A DNA stretch of 64,000 nt from Siderastrea siderea. Taxonomy: Eukaryota; Cnidaria; Anthozoa; Scleractinia; Rhizangiidae. Positions 46,121-58,829 of the stretch are shown here, one piece after another; within the stretch, counting starts at the first letter, position 1; the number at the start of each line of letters is the position of its first letter. The notes below the pieces were generated by a model. It saw nothing but the letters and a program-made list of their open reading frames with translations, was not told the origin of the DNA and made no database searches. The stretch is from positions 702,001-766,000 of the forward strand of contig OZ034978.1 in the NCBI GenBank assembly GCA_964030785.1, given 5' to 3'. A program made the translations under genes and the position numbers.

Positions 46121-48232
46121 AAAAAACCCATAATAGACAGAATTCGTTATGGGTCTCTGATAGCTAATACTAAGATAACGTATTACAGACATGGAAATCA
46201 TCATGAAACACCTAGTTTTGTCTTTTGCCGGCATGTTTTGGGAAAACGAGGTTTGAGTGACTCGTTATCGACAAAATTCAGTCCGTGTCGTAAAGGGCGA
46301 AAGCTTTCAAAATATTCCAAAGACATCAAAGTCATCATCAATCAAGTGATTTGAGCTGTTTTCGGCAACTATTGAATAAATCCAGTTTTCGAACGACTAA
46401 TAATGGACAGAATTCGTTATGCTTCGTAGAGAGCTAAGACTGAGAGAATGCCCTAAAGACATAAAAATCATACTAAAACTCCTGGTTTGCTCAGTTCCCA
46501 ACAACTTCTGACCAAACGGGATTTGCAGCGAGTCGTTAGGGATGCCTTTCGGTTTGTGTCGTACACTGTTACAGCTTGCAAAATATGCCACGGATATGGA
46601 AGTCATCATGAGAGAAGTGATTTGAGCTTTTTCCAGCAACTTTTAAATAAATGCAGTTTTCGAAAAACTCATACTGGAAAGAAACCGTTATGTGTCGTGG
46701 AGCGCTAAAACTGAATGTCCTACAGACTTAAGCTAAAGCTGAGAGAATGTAGTAAAGATATGGAAATCATCATAAAAAGCCCAGTTTGGTCAGTTCCCAA
46801 CAATTTCTGGCAAAAGGACTATGGACTAAATTCGGTCCGTGTCCTAAGGGGCCAAGGCTTTGAGAATATGAGACAGGCATTACAGTCGTCATGAAAGAAG
46901 TCATTTGAGCTGTTTCCGTCAACTATGGAATAAAGCCAGTTTTCGAGAGTCTCATGATGGAGAGAATTCGTTATGCGTAGTGGAGAGCTAGAACTGAAAC
47001 AATGTCCTACAGACATGACAATCAGGATAAAACACCTGGTTTGGTCAGTTTCCAAAATGATCTGACAAAACGAGATCTGCAGTGACTCGGTAGGGACGTA
47101 TGTGGGTTTGTGTCGTACAGGGGTTAAAGGTTGCAGAACATCCCACAGACATCGAAGTCATCATGAAACTAGTGATTTAAGTTTCTTCCGGAAGCTATTT
47201 CTAAAATGCAGTTTTCGAATGACTCATAATGGACAGAATTCCTTTTGGGTCGCAGAGAGCTAAAACTAAGAGAATTGTACTACAGACATGGAAATCATCA
47301 AGAAACAGCTGGTAAGGTCTTTTGCCAAAGAGTTCTGACAAAAAGAGATTTGCTGTGACTCGTTATTGACTAAAACCGTTCAGAATGTGCCACAGACATT
47401 AAAGTCATCATGAAAGAAGTGATTTGAACTGTTACCGTCAACTATAGAATAAATATGGTTTTCGAACGATTCATAATGGACAGAATTCGTTATGCGTCGT
47501 AAAGAGCTGATACTAAGAGAACGTACAACAGACATGGAAATCATCATAAAACACCGAGTAAGGTCTTTTCCCAGCAAGTTTTGACAAAACGTAATTTCAG
47601 TAACAAGTTATGGACAAAAGGCAATCCGTGTCGTACATTGCTGAAACTTGCAGAATATAAAGCAGACAACAAAGTCATCATGAAACAGGTGGATTCAGCT
47701 GTTTCCGGTAACTATTGAAAAACGCAGTTTTCGAAAGGCTCATAATGGACAGTATTCGTTATGTGTCGTAAAAAGCTAAAACTGATTGAATGTTCTTCAG
47801 ATATGAAAATCATGATAAAACAATTGGTTTGGTGAGTTCCATACAACTTCTGACAAAACGAGATTTGCAGTGACTCGTTATGGAGTAAGTTTGGTCCGTG
47901 TCCTTAAGGGCCAAAGCTTTCAGAATATGCCACAGACAGTAAAGTCATCATGAAAGAAGTGATTTGAGCTGTTTCCGTCGACTATAGAATAAATCCAGTT
48001 TTCGAAAGACCCATAATGGACAGAATGTGTTATGCGTCGTAAAGAGCTAAAACTGAGAGAATGTTCTTCAGATATGAAAATCATGATAAAACAATTGGTT
48101 TGGTGAGTTCCATACAATTTCTGACAAAACGAGATTTGCAGTGACTCGTTTTGGTCCGTGTCCTTAAGGGCCAAAGCTTTCAGAATACCGAACAGACATT
48201 AAAGTCATCATGAAAGAAGTGATTTGAGCTGT

Positions 48233-48438
48233 AATCTCGTTTTCCCAAAACTTGCTGGCAGAAGAACAAACCATCGGTTTCTGGTGATACCCATGTCTCT
48301 AGTACATTCGCTACGATTTAGCTCTCCACGAGACATAACAAATTCTGGCCATTATGAGTCTTTCGAAAACTAGAGTTATTCTATAGTTTCTGGAAACAGC
48401 TAAGATCACTTGCTTCATGATGACTTCAATGTCTGTGG
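48233..48438 (-). repeat. Inverted satellite segment, class S
   Basis: Counterpart of 674-879. Confidence 0.85.
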
Positions 48439-48800
48439 GAGCTAAAACTGAATGTCCTACAGACGTAAGCTAAAGCTGAGAGAATGTAGTAAAGATATGA
48501 ACATGACCATAAAAAGCCTGGTTTGGTCAGTTGCCAACAGCTTTTGACAAAAGGAGATTTGCAGTCACTCGTTATGGACTAAAGTCGATCCGTGTCCTTA
48601 AGCAAAGCTTTCAGAATATGGCACAGACATTAAATTCATCATGAAAGAAGTGATTTGAGCTGTTTTTGTCAACTATAGAATAAATCCAGTTTCCGAAAGA
48701 CCCATAATGAACAGAACTCGTTATGCGTTGTAGGAAGCTAATACTAAGAGAATGTTCGACACACATGGAAATCATCATAAAACACCTAGTGAGGTCTTTT

Positions 48801-48850
48801 ATGGACAAGTTATGGACAAAAGGCAATGGACAAGTTATGGACAAAAGGCA
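48801..48850 (+). repeat. 25-bp tandem microduplication
   Basis: Same event as at 1243, in the 47.6-kb block. Confidence 0.88.
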
Positions 48851-48979
48851 ATCCGTGTCGTACATGGCTGAATCTTGCAGAATATGAAACAGACAAAAAA
48901 GTGATCATGAAACAGATTATTTAAGCTTTTCCGGGAACTATTGAAAAATGCAGTTTTCGAAAGGCCTATAATGGACAGT

Positions 48980-49484
48980 AATATGCCTGTGACATATTCT
49001 CAAAGCTTTAGCCCTTTACGACACGGACGGAATTTTTTCCATAACGACTCACTGTAATCTCGTTTTCCCAGAACTTGCTGGCAGAAGAACAAACCATCGG
49101 TTTCTGGTGATACCCATGTCTCTAGTACATTCGCTACGATTTAGCTCTCCACGAGACATAACAAATTCTGGCCATTATGAGTCTTTCGAAAACTAGAGTT
49201 ATTCTATAGTTTCTGGAAACAGCTAAGATCACTTGCTTCATGATGACTTCAATGTCCGTGGCATATTCTGAAACTTTAGCTCTCTTACCACACAGACTGA
49301 ATTTTGTCCTTAACGAGTCACTAAAATCTTGTTTTGTTAAAACGTGCTGAAAAAAGGCGTTACCTGGTGTTTTATGATGATTTCCATCTCTGTAGTACAT
49401 TCTCTTAGTTTTAGCTCTCTACTACACATAACGAATTCTGTCCAGTATGAGTCTTTCGAAAACTGCATTTATTCAAAAGTTGCC
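48980..49484 (-). repeat. Inverted satellite segment, class L
   Basis: Counterpart of 1422-1926. Confidence 0.88.
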
Positions 49485-49950
49485 GTGGTAGAGAGCTAAA
49501 CCTGAGAGAATGTCCTACAGACATAAAAATCATGATAAAACACATGGTTTACTCGATTCCCAACAACTTCTGACAAAACGACTTTTGCAATGACCCGTTA
49601 GCGACGTATTTCGGTTTGAGTCGTACACTGTTAAAGCTTGCAGAATATGCATGGATATGGAAGTCATCGTGAGAGAAGTGATTTGAGCTGTTTCCTGCAA
49701 CTTTTGAATCAATGCTGTTTTTGAAAGACTCATAATGGCCAGAATTGGTTATTCGTGGTAGAGAGGTAAGGCTGAGAGAATGTCCTACAGACATGGAAAA
49801 CATAAGAAGACAGTTTGCTCTTTTTCCGGAAAGTTTTGAAATAACGAGATTTCAGTGACTCGTTATGGACAAACTACAGTCCGTGTCGTAAAGGGCTAAG
49901 GCTTGCAGAATATGGCACAGACAACGAAGTTATGATGAAAGAAGTGATTT

Positions 49951-50164
49951 CCTGCAGCTATTGAATAAATCCTGTTTTTTAAAGACTCATAGTGGCGCGA
50001 ATTCCTTAGGCGTCGTGGAGAGCTGGTCACTTCCCAACAACTTTTGACCAATAAATCCTGCAGCTATTGAATAAATCCTGTTTTTGAAAGACTCATAGTG
50101 GCGAGAATTCCTTAGGCGTCGTGGAGAGCTGGTCACTTCCCAACAACTTTTGACCAATAAATCC
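49951..50164 (+). repeat. 106-bp tandem duplication of part of a monomer
   Basis: Same event as at 2393. Confidence 0.87.
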
Positions 50165-50631
50165 TGTTTTGGAAAGACATAATGGAGAGAATTCGCTATG
50201 CGTCGTAGAGAGCTAAAACAAGGAGAATCTACTGCAGAGATGGAAATCTTCATAAAACATCTGGTAAGTACTTTTGCCAGCAAGTTTTAAAAAAATGAGA
50301 CTTTAGCGACTCGTTATGGCCAAATACGGTCTGTGTCGTAAAGGGCTAAAGTTGCAGAATGTGCCACAGACATCGAAGTCATGATGAGGGAAATTATTTT
50401 AGTTATTTCCAGGAACTATAGAATAAATTCAGTTTTAGAAAGACTCATAATGGACAGAACTCCTTATGCATCGTAAAGAGCTAAAACTGAGAATGTCCTA
50501 CAGACATAAAAATCATGATCAAACACCTTTCTTTTCGATTCTCAAGAACTTCTGACAAAACGATATTTGCAGTGACCCGTTATGGACGTATTTCGGTTTG
50601 TGTCGTACACTGTTAAACCTTGGAAAACTGG

Positions 50632-50981
50632 ATTTTTCAAAGGTTCTCGGGAAAAACTCAGATCACTTGGTTGATGATGACTTCGATGACTATTAGATAT
50701 TTTGAAACTTTAGCCCTGTACGACAGAGACCGAACTTTTTCCTTAACAAGTCACTAAAATCTCGTTTTGTCAAAACCTGCAGGGAAGAGGCTTTCCCAGG
50801 TGTTTTATGATTATTTTCATCTCTGTAGTACATTCTCTCAGTTTTAGCTCTCTACGACCCATAACGAATTCTGTCCAAGATGAGTCTTTCGTAAACTACA
50901 TTTATTCAAAAGTTGCCGGAAAGAGCTCAAATGACTTATCTCATGATGACCTCGATATCCGTGGCATATTCTTGAAAAAAC
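50632..50981 (-). repeat. Inverted satellite segment, class M
   Basis: Full-length version, without the ~100-bp deletion seen at 3138 and 58617. Confidence 0.86.
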
Positions 50982-52037
50982 TCATAATAGACAGAATTCG
51001 TTATGGGTCTCTGATAGCTAATACTAAGATAACGTATTACAGACATGGAAATCATCATGAAACACCTAGTTTTGTCTTTTGCCGGCAAGTTTTGGGAAAA
51101 CGAGGTTTGAGTGACTCGTTTTCGACAAAATTCCGTACGTGTCGTAAAGGGCGAAGGCTTTCAAAATATTTCAAAGACATCAAAGTCATCATCAATCAAG
51201 TGATTTGAGCTATTTCCGGCAACTATTGAATAAATCCAGTTTTCGAACGACTAATAATGGACAGAATTCGTTATGCTTCGTAGAGAGCCAAAACTGAGAG
51301 AATGCCCTACAGACATAAAAATCATGCTAAAACTCCTGGTTTGCTCAGTTCCCAACAACTTCTGACCAAACGAGATTTGCAGCGAGTCGTTAGGGATGCA
51401 TTTCGGTTTGTGTCGTACACTGTTACAGCTTGCAAAATATGCCACGGATATGGAAGTCATCATGAGAGAAATCGTTGCGCGTCGTGGAGAGCTAAAACTG
51501 AATGTCCTACAGACTTAAGCTAAGGCTGAGAGAATGTAGTAAAAATATGAACATGATCATAAGAAGCCTGGTTTGGTCAGTTGCCAACAACTTTTGACAA
51601 AAGGAGATTTGCAGTCACTCGTTATGGACTAAAGTCGGTCCGTGTCCGTAAGGGCCAAAGCTTTCAGAATATGGCACAGACATTAAAGTCATGATGAAAG
51701 AAGTGATTTGAGCTGTTTCGGTCAACTATAGAATAAATCCAGTTTACAAAAGACCCATAATGGACAGAATTCGCTATGCCGTGTAATAAGCTAATACTAA
51801 GAGAATGTTCTACACACATGGAAATCATCATAAAACACCTAGTGAGGTCTTTTCCCAGCAAGTTTTGACAAAGCGTAATTTCAGCAACAAGTTATGGACA
51901 AAAGGCAGTCCGTGTCCTACATGGCTGAATCTTGCAGAATATGAAACAGACAAAAAAGTCATCATGAAACAGATGATTTAAGCTGTTTCCGGGAACTATT
52001 GAAAGATGCAGTTTTCGAAAGCATTATAAAGGACAGT

Positions 52038-52056
52038 AATATGCCTGTGGCATATT
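52038..52056. repeat. Perfect 8-3-8 hairpin at inversion junction
   Basis: The only perfect copy of the hairpin outside the 10.5-kb repeats. Confidence 0.87.
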
Positions 52057-52543
52057 CTCAAAGCTTTAGCCCTTTACGACACGGACGGAATTTTGTCCAT
52101 AACGACTCACTGTAATCTCGTTTTCCCAAAACTTGCTGGCAGATAATTTAAACCATCGGTTTTTGGTGATACCCATGTCTCTAGTACATTCTCTATGAGT
52201 TAGCTCTCCACGAGGCATAACAAATTCTGGTCATTATGAGTCTTTCGAAAACTGGATTTATTCTATAGTTTCTGGAAACAGCTAAGATCACTTGCTTCAT
52301 GATGACTTCGATGTCTGTGGCATATTCTGCAACTTTAGCTCTTTTACGACACAGACTGAATTTTGTCCTTAACAAATCACTAAATTCTCGTTTTGTCAAA
52401 ACGTGCTGCAAAAAGGCGTTACCAGGTGTTTTATGATGATTTCCATCTCTGTAGTACATTCTCTTAGTTTTAGCTCTCTACTACACATAACAAATTCTGT
52501 CCAGTATGAGTCTTTCGAAAACTGCATTTATTCAAAAGTTGCC
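52038..52543 (-). repeat. Inverted satellite segment, class L
   Basis: Its sequence groups with the 6286/7320 type, not with its neighbours at 48980 and 56901. This suggests exchange with a distant part of the array. Confidence 0.87.
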
Positions 52544-53018
52544 GTGGTAGAGAGCTAAACCTGAGAGAATGTCCTACAGACATAAAAATCATGATAAAAC
52601 ACATGGTTTACTCGATTCCCAAACTCTTCTGACAAAACGACTTTTGCAATGACCCGTTAGCGACGTATTTCGGTTTGAGTCGTACACTGTTAAAGCTTGC
52701 AGAATATGCATGGATATGGAAGTCATCGTGAGAGAAGTGATTTGAGCTGTTTCCTGCAACTTTTGAATCAATGCTGTTTTTGAAAGACTCATAATGGCCA
52801 GAATTGGTTATTCGTAGTAGAGAGGTAAGGCTGAGAGAATGTCCTACAGACATGGAAAACATAAGAAGACAGTTTGCTCTTTTTCCGGAAAGTTTTGAAA
52901 TAACGAGATTTCAGTGACTCGTTATGGACAAAATTCAGTCCGTGTCGTAAAGGGCTAAGGCTTGCAGAATATGGCACAGACACCGAAGTTATGATGAAAG
53001 AAGTGATTTGAACTGTTT

Positions 53019-53232
53019 CCTGCAGCTATTGAATAAATCCTGTTTTTTAAAGACTCATAGTGGCGCGAATTCCTTAGGCGTCGTGGAGAGCTGGTCACTT
53101 CCCAACAACTTTTGACCAATAAATCCTGCAGCTATTGAATAAATCCTGTTTTTGAAAGACTCATAGTGGCGAGAATTCCTTAGGCGTCGTGGAGAGCTGG
53201 TCACTTCCCAACAACTTTTGACCAATAAATCC
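53019..53232 (+). repeat. 106-bp tandem duplication of part of a monomer
   Basis: Same event as at 2393. The left flank here keeps gatttgaactgtttcc, which the other copies have lost, so this copy is nearest to the original state. Confidence 0.86.
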
Positions 53233-53688
53233 TGTTTTGGAAAGACATAATGGAGAGAATTCGCTATGCGTCGTAGAGAGCTAAAACAAGGAGAATCTAC
53301 TGCAGAGATGGAAATCTTCATAAAACATCTGGTAAGTACTTTTGCCAGCAAGTTTTAAAAAAATGAGACTTTAGCGACTCGTTATGGCCAAATACGGTCT
53401 GTGTCGTAAAGGGCTAAGGTTGCAGAATGTGCCACAGACATCGAAGTCATGATGAGGGAAATTATGTTAGCTGTTTCCAGGAACTATAGAATAAATTCAG
53501 TTTTAGAAAGACTCATAATGGACAGAACTCCTTATGCATCGTAAAGAGCTAAAACTGAGAATGTCCTACAGACAAAAATCATGATTAAACACCTGTCTTT
53601 TCGATTCTCAAGAACTTCTGACAAAATGATATTTGCAGTGACCCGTTATGGACGTATTTCGGTTTGTGTCGTACACTGTTAAACCTTG

Positions 53689-54040
53689 GAAAACTGGATT
53701 TTTCAAAGGTTCTCGGGAAAAACTCAGATCACTTGGTTGATGATGACTTCGATGACTATTAGATATTTTGAAACTTTAGCCTTGTACGACAGAGACCGAA
53801 TTTTTTCCTTAACAAGTCACTAAAATCTCGTTTTGTCAAAACCTGCAGGGAAGAGGCTTTCCCAGGTGTTTTATGATTATTTTCATCTCTGTAGTACATT
53901 CTCTCAGTTTTAGCTCTCTACGACCCATAACGAATTCTGTCCAAGATGAGTCTTTCGTAAACTACATTTATTCAAAAGTTGCCGGAAAGAGCTCAAATGA
54001 CTTATCTCATGATGACCTCGATATCCGTGGCATATTCTTG
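53689..54040 (-). repeat. Inverted satellite segment, class M
   Basis: Copy of 45769-46120 at offset 7920. Confidence 0.86.
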
Positions 54041-56152
54041 AAAAAACTCATAATAGACAGAATTCGTTATGGGTCTCTGATAGCTAATACTAAGATAACG
54101 TATTACAGACATGGAAATCATCATGAAACACCTAGTTTTGTCTTTTGCCGGCATGTTTTGGGAAAACGAGGTTTGAGTGACTCGTTATCGACAAAATTCA
54201 GTCCGTGTCGTAAAGGGCGAAAGCTTTCAAAATATTCCAAAGACATCAAAGTCATCATCAATCAAGTGATTTGAGCTGTTTTCGGCAACTATTGAATAAA
54301 TCCAGTTTTCGAACGACTAATAATGGACAGAATTCGTTATGCTTCGTAGAGAGCTAAGACTGAGAGAATGCCCTACAGACATAAAAATCATACTAAAACT
54401 CCTGGTTTGCTCAGTTCCCAACAACTTCTGACCAAACGGGATTTGCAGCGAGTCGTTAGGGATGCCTTTCGGTTTGTGTCGTACACTGTCACAGCTTGCA
54501 AAATATGCCACGGATATGGAAGTCATCATGAGAGAAGTGATTTGAGCTTTTTCCAGCAACTTTTAAATAAATGCAGTTTTCGAAAAACTCATACTGGAAA
54601 GAAACCGTTATGTGTCGTGGAGCGCTAAAACTGAATGTCCTACAGACTTAAGCTAAAGCTGAGAGAATGTAGTAAAGATATGGAAATCATCATAAAAAGC
54701 CCAGTTTGGTCAGTTCCCAACAATTTCTGGCAAAAGGACTATGGACTAAATTCGGTCCGTGTCCTAAGGGGCCAAGGCTTTGAGAATATGAGACAGGCAT
54801 TACAGTCGTCATGAAAGAAGTCATTTGAGCTGTTTCCGTCAACTATGGAATAAAGCCAGTTTTCGAGAGTCTCATGATGGAGAGAATTCGTCATGCGTAG
54901 TGGAGAGCTAAAACTGAAACAATGTCCTACAGACATGACAATCAGGATAAAACACCTGGTTTGGTCAGTTTCCAAAATGATCTGACAAAACGAGATCTGC
55001 AGTGACTCGGTAGGGACGTATGTGGGTTTGTGTCGTACAGGGGTTAAAGGTTGCAGAACATCCCACAGACATCGAAGTCATCATGAAACTAGTGATTTAA
55101 GTTTCTTCCGGAAGCTATTTCTAAAATGCAGTTTTCGAATGACTCATAATGGACAGAATTCCTTTTGGGTCGCAGAGAGCTAAAACTAAGAGAATTGTAC
55201 TACAGACATGGAAATCATCAAGAAACAGCTGGTAAGGTCTTTTGCCAAAGAGTTCTGACAAAAAGAGATTTGCTGTGACTCGTTATTGACTAAAACCGTT
55301 CAGAATGTGCCACAGACATTAAAGTCATCATGAAAGAAGTGATTTGAACTGTTACCGTCAACTATAGAATAAATATGGTTTTCGAACGATTCATAATGGA
55401 CAGAATTCGTTATGCGTCGTAAAGAGCTGATACTAAGAGAACGTACAACAGACATGGAAATCATCATAAAACACCGAGTAAGGTCTTTTCCCAGCAAGTT
55501 TTGACAAAACGTAATTTCAGTAACAAGTTATGGACAAAAGGCAATCCGTGTCGTACATTGCTGAAACTTGCAGAATATAAAGCAGACAACAAAGTCATCA
55601 TGAAACAGGTGGATTCAGCTGTTTCCGGTAACTATTGAAAAACGCAGTTTTCGAAAGGCTCATAATGGACAGTATTCGTTATGTGTCGTAAAAAGCTAAA
55701 ACTGATTGAATGTTCTTCAGATATGAAAATCATGATAAAACAATTGGTTTGGTGAGTTCCATACAACTTCTGACAAAGCGAGATTTGCAGTGACTCGTTA
55801 TGGAGTAAGTTTGGTCCGTGTCCTTAAGGGCCAAAGCTTTCAGAATATGCCACAGACAGTAAAGTCATCATGAAAGAAGTGATTTGAGCTGTTTCCGTCG
55901 ACTATAGAATAAATCCAGTTTTCGAAAGACCCATAATGGACAGAATGTGTTATGCGTCGTAAAGAGCTAAAACTGAGAGAATGTTCTTCAGATATGAAAA
56001 TCATGATAAAACAATTGGTTTGGTGAGTTCCATACAATTTCTGACAAAACGAGATTTGCAGTGACTCGTTTTGGTCCGTGTCCTTAAGGGCCAAAGCTTT
56101 CAGAATACCGAACAGACATTAAAGTCATCATGAAAGAAGTGATTTGAGCTGT

Positions 56153-56358
56153 AATCTCGTTTTCCCAAAACTTGCTGGCAGAAGAACAAACCATCGGTTT
56201 CTGGTGATACCCATGTCTCTAGTACATTCGCTACGATTTAGCTCTCCACGAGACATAACAAATTCTGGCCATTATGAGTCTTTCGAAAACTAGAGTTATT
56301 CTATAGTTTCTGGAAACAGCTAAGATCACTTGCTTCATGATGACTTCAATGTCTGTGG
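56153..56358 (-). repeat. Inverted satellite segment, class S
   Basis: In 4.79-kb copy 1. Confidence 0.85.
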
Positions 56359-56721
56359 GAGCTAAAACTGAATGTCCTACAGACGTAAGCTAAAGCTGAG
56401 AGAATGTAGTAAAGATATGAACATGACCATAAAAAGCCTGGTTTGGTCAGTTGCCAACAGCTTTTGACAAAAGGAGATTTGCAGTCACTCGTTATGGACT
56501 AAAGTCGATCCGTGTCCTTAAGCAAAGCTTTCAGAATATGGCACAGACATTTAAATTCATCATGAAAGAAGTGATTTGAGCTGTTTTTGTCAACTATAGA
56601 ATAAATCCAGTTTCCGAAAGACCCATAATGAACAGAACTCGTTATGCGTTGTAGGAAGCTAATACTAAGAGAATGTTCGACACACATGGAAATCATCATA
56701 AAACACCTAGTGAGGTCTTTT

Positions 56722-56771
56722 ATGGACAAGTTATGGACAAAAGGCAATGGACAAGTTATGGACAAAAGGCA
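56722..56771 (+). repeat. 25-bp tandem microduplication
   Basis: Same event as at 1243, in 4.79-kb copy 1. Confidence 0.88.
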
Positions 56772-56900
56772 ATCCGTGTCGTACATGGCTGAATCTTGCA
56801 GAATATGAAACAGACAAAAAAGTGATCATGAAACAGATTATTTAAGCTTTTCCGGGAACTATTGAAAAATGCAGTTTTCGAAAGGCCTATAATGGACAGT

Positions 56901-57405
56901 AATATGCCTGTGACATATTCTCAAAGCTTTAGCCCTTTACGACACGGACGGAATTTTTTCCATAACGACTCACTGTAATCTCGTTTTCCCAAAACTTGCT
57001 GGCAGAAGAACAAACCATCGGTTTCTGGTGATACCCATGTCTCTAGTACATTCGCTACGATTTAGCTCTCCGCGAGACATAACAAATTCTGGCCATTATG
57101 AGTCTTTCGAAAACTAGAGTTATTCTATAGTTTCTGGAAACAGCTAAGATCACTTGCTTCATGATGACTTCAATGTCCGTGGCATATTCTGAAACTTTAG
57201 CTCTCTTACCACACAGACTGAATTTTGTCCTTAACGAGTCACTAAAATCTTGTTTTGTTAAAACGTGCTGAAAAAAGGCGTTACCTGGTGTTTTATGATG
57301 ATTTCCATCTCTGTAGTACATTCTCTTAGTTTTAGCTCTCTACTACACATAACGAATTCTGTCCAGTATGAGTCTTTCGAAAACTGCATTTATTCAAAAG
57401 TTGCC
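56901..57405 (-). repeat. Inverted satellite segment, class L
   Basis: In 4.79-kb copy 1. The hairpin has one mismatch. Confidence 0.88.
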
Positions 57406-57871
57406 GTGGTAGAGAGCTAAACCTGAGAGAATGTCCTACAGACATAAAAATCATGATAAAACACATGGTTTACTCGATTCCCAACAACTTCTGACAAAAC
57501 GACTTTTGCAATGACCCGTTAGCGACGTATTTCGGTTTGAGTCGTACACTGTTAAGGCTTGCAGAATATGCATGGATATGGAAGTCATCGTGAGAGAAGT
57601 GATTTGAGCTGTTTCCTGCAACTTTTGAATCAATGCTGTTTTTGAAAGACTCATAATGGCCAGAATTGGTTATTCGTGGTAGAGAGCTAAGGCTGAGAGA
57701 ATGTCCTACAGACATGGAAAACATAAGAAGACAGTTTGCTCTTTTTCCGGAAAGTTTTGAAATAACGAGATTTCAGTGACTCGTTATGGACAAAATACAG
57801 TCCGTGTCGTAAAGGGCTAAGGCTTGCAGAATATGGCACAGACAACGAAGTTATGATGAAAGAAGTGATTT

Positions 57872-58085
57872 CCTGCAGCTATTGAATAAATCCTGTTTTT
57901 TAAAGACTCATAGTGGCGCGAATTCCTTAGGCGTCGTGGAGAGCTGGTCACTTCCCAACAACTTTTGACCAATAAATCCTGCAGCTATTGAATAAATCCT
58001 GTTTTTGAAAGACTCATAGTGGCGAGAATTCCTTAGGCGTCGTGGAGAGCTGGTCACTTCCCAACAACTTTTGACCAATAAATCC
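57872..58085 (+). repeat. 106-bp tandem duplication of part of a monomer
   Basis: Same event as at 2393, in 4.79-kb copy 1. Confidence 0.87.
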
Positions 58086-58544
58086 TGTTTTGGAAAGACA
58101 TAATGGAGAGAATTCGCTATGCGTCGTAGAGAGCTAAAACAAGGAGAATCTACTGCAGAGATGGAAATCTTCATAAAACATCTGGTAAGTACTTTTGCCA
58201 GCAAGTTTTAAAAAAATGAGACTTTAGCGACTCGTTATGGCCAAATACGGTCTGTGTCGTAAAGGGCTAAAGTTGCAGAATGTGCCACAGACATCGAAGT
58301 CATGATGAGGGAAATTATTTTAGTTATTTCCAGGAACTATAGAATAAATTCAGTTTTAGAAAGACTCATAATGGACAGAACTCCTTATGCATCGTAAAGA
58401 GCTAAAACTGAGAATGTCCTACAGACATAAAAATCATGATCAAACACCTTTCTTTTCGATTCTCAAGAACTTCTGACAAAACGATATTTGCAGTGACCCG
58501 TTATGGACGTATTTCGGTTTGTGTCGTACACTGTTAAACCTTGG

Positions 58545-58829
58545 AAAACTGGATTTTTCAAAGGTTCTCGGGAAAAACTCAGATCACTTGGTTGATGATG
58601 ACTTCGATGACTATTAGACTATTGTCAAAACTTGCAGGGAAGAGGCCTTGCCAGGTGTTTTATGATTATTTTCATCTCTGTAGTACATTCTCTCAGTTTT
58701 AGCTCTCTACGATGCATAACGAATTCTGTCCAAGATGAGTCTTTCGTAAACTGCATTTATTCAAAAGTTGCCAGAAAGAGCTCAAATGACTTATCTCATG
58801 TTGACTTCAATATCCGTGGCATATTCTGG
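58545..58829 (-). repeat. Inverted satellite segment, class M, with internal deletion
   Basis: In 4.79-kb copy 1. It carries the same ~100-bp deletion as 3066-3350. Confidence 0.85.

Larger units (their letters stand above)
40424..47575. repeat. Large duplication arm right of insertion copy 2
   Basis: Matches 25722-30405 with an additional ~2.46-kb segment. The sequence near 42901-43897 recurs at 45358-46354 (offset 2457). Three successive M inverted segments (43312, 44122, 45769) result. A stretch at ~45200-45330 resembles a different unit (that at ~23760 and ~38430), marking a mosaic join. No gene is seen. Confidence 0.78.
47576..54470. repeat. Mixed higher-order block with 3.07-kb duplication
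   Basis: 47560-50690 is the counterpart of the window start. 49530-51460 recurs at 52589-~54530 (offset 3059-3066). 45300-50700 recurs at 53230-58620 (offset 7920-7921). So 7.92-kb, 3.07-kb and 4.79-kb periods overlap here. No gene is seen. Confidence 0.78.
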
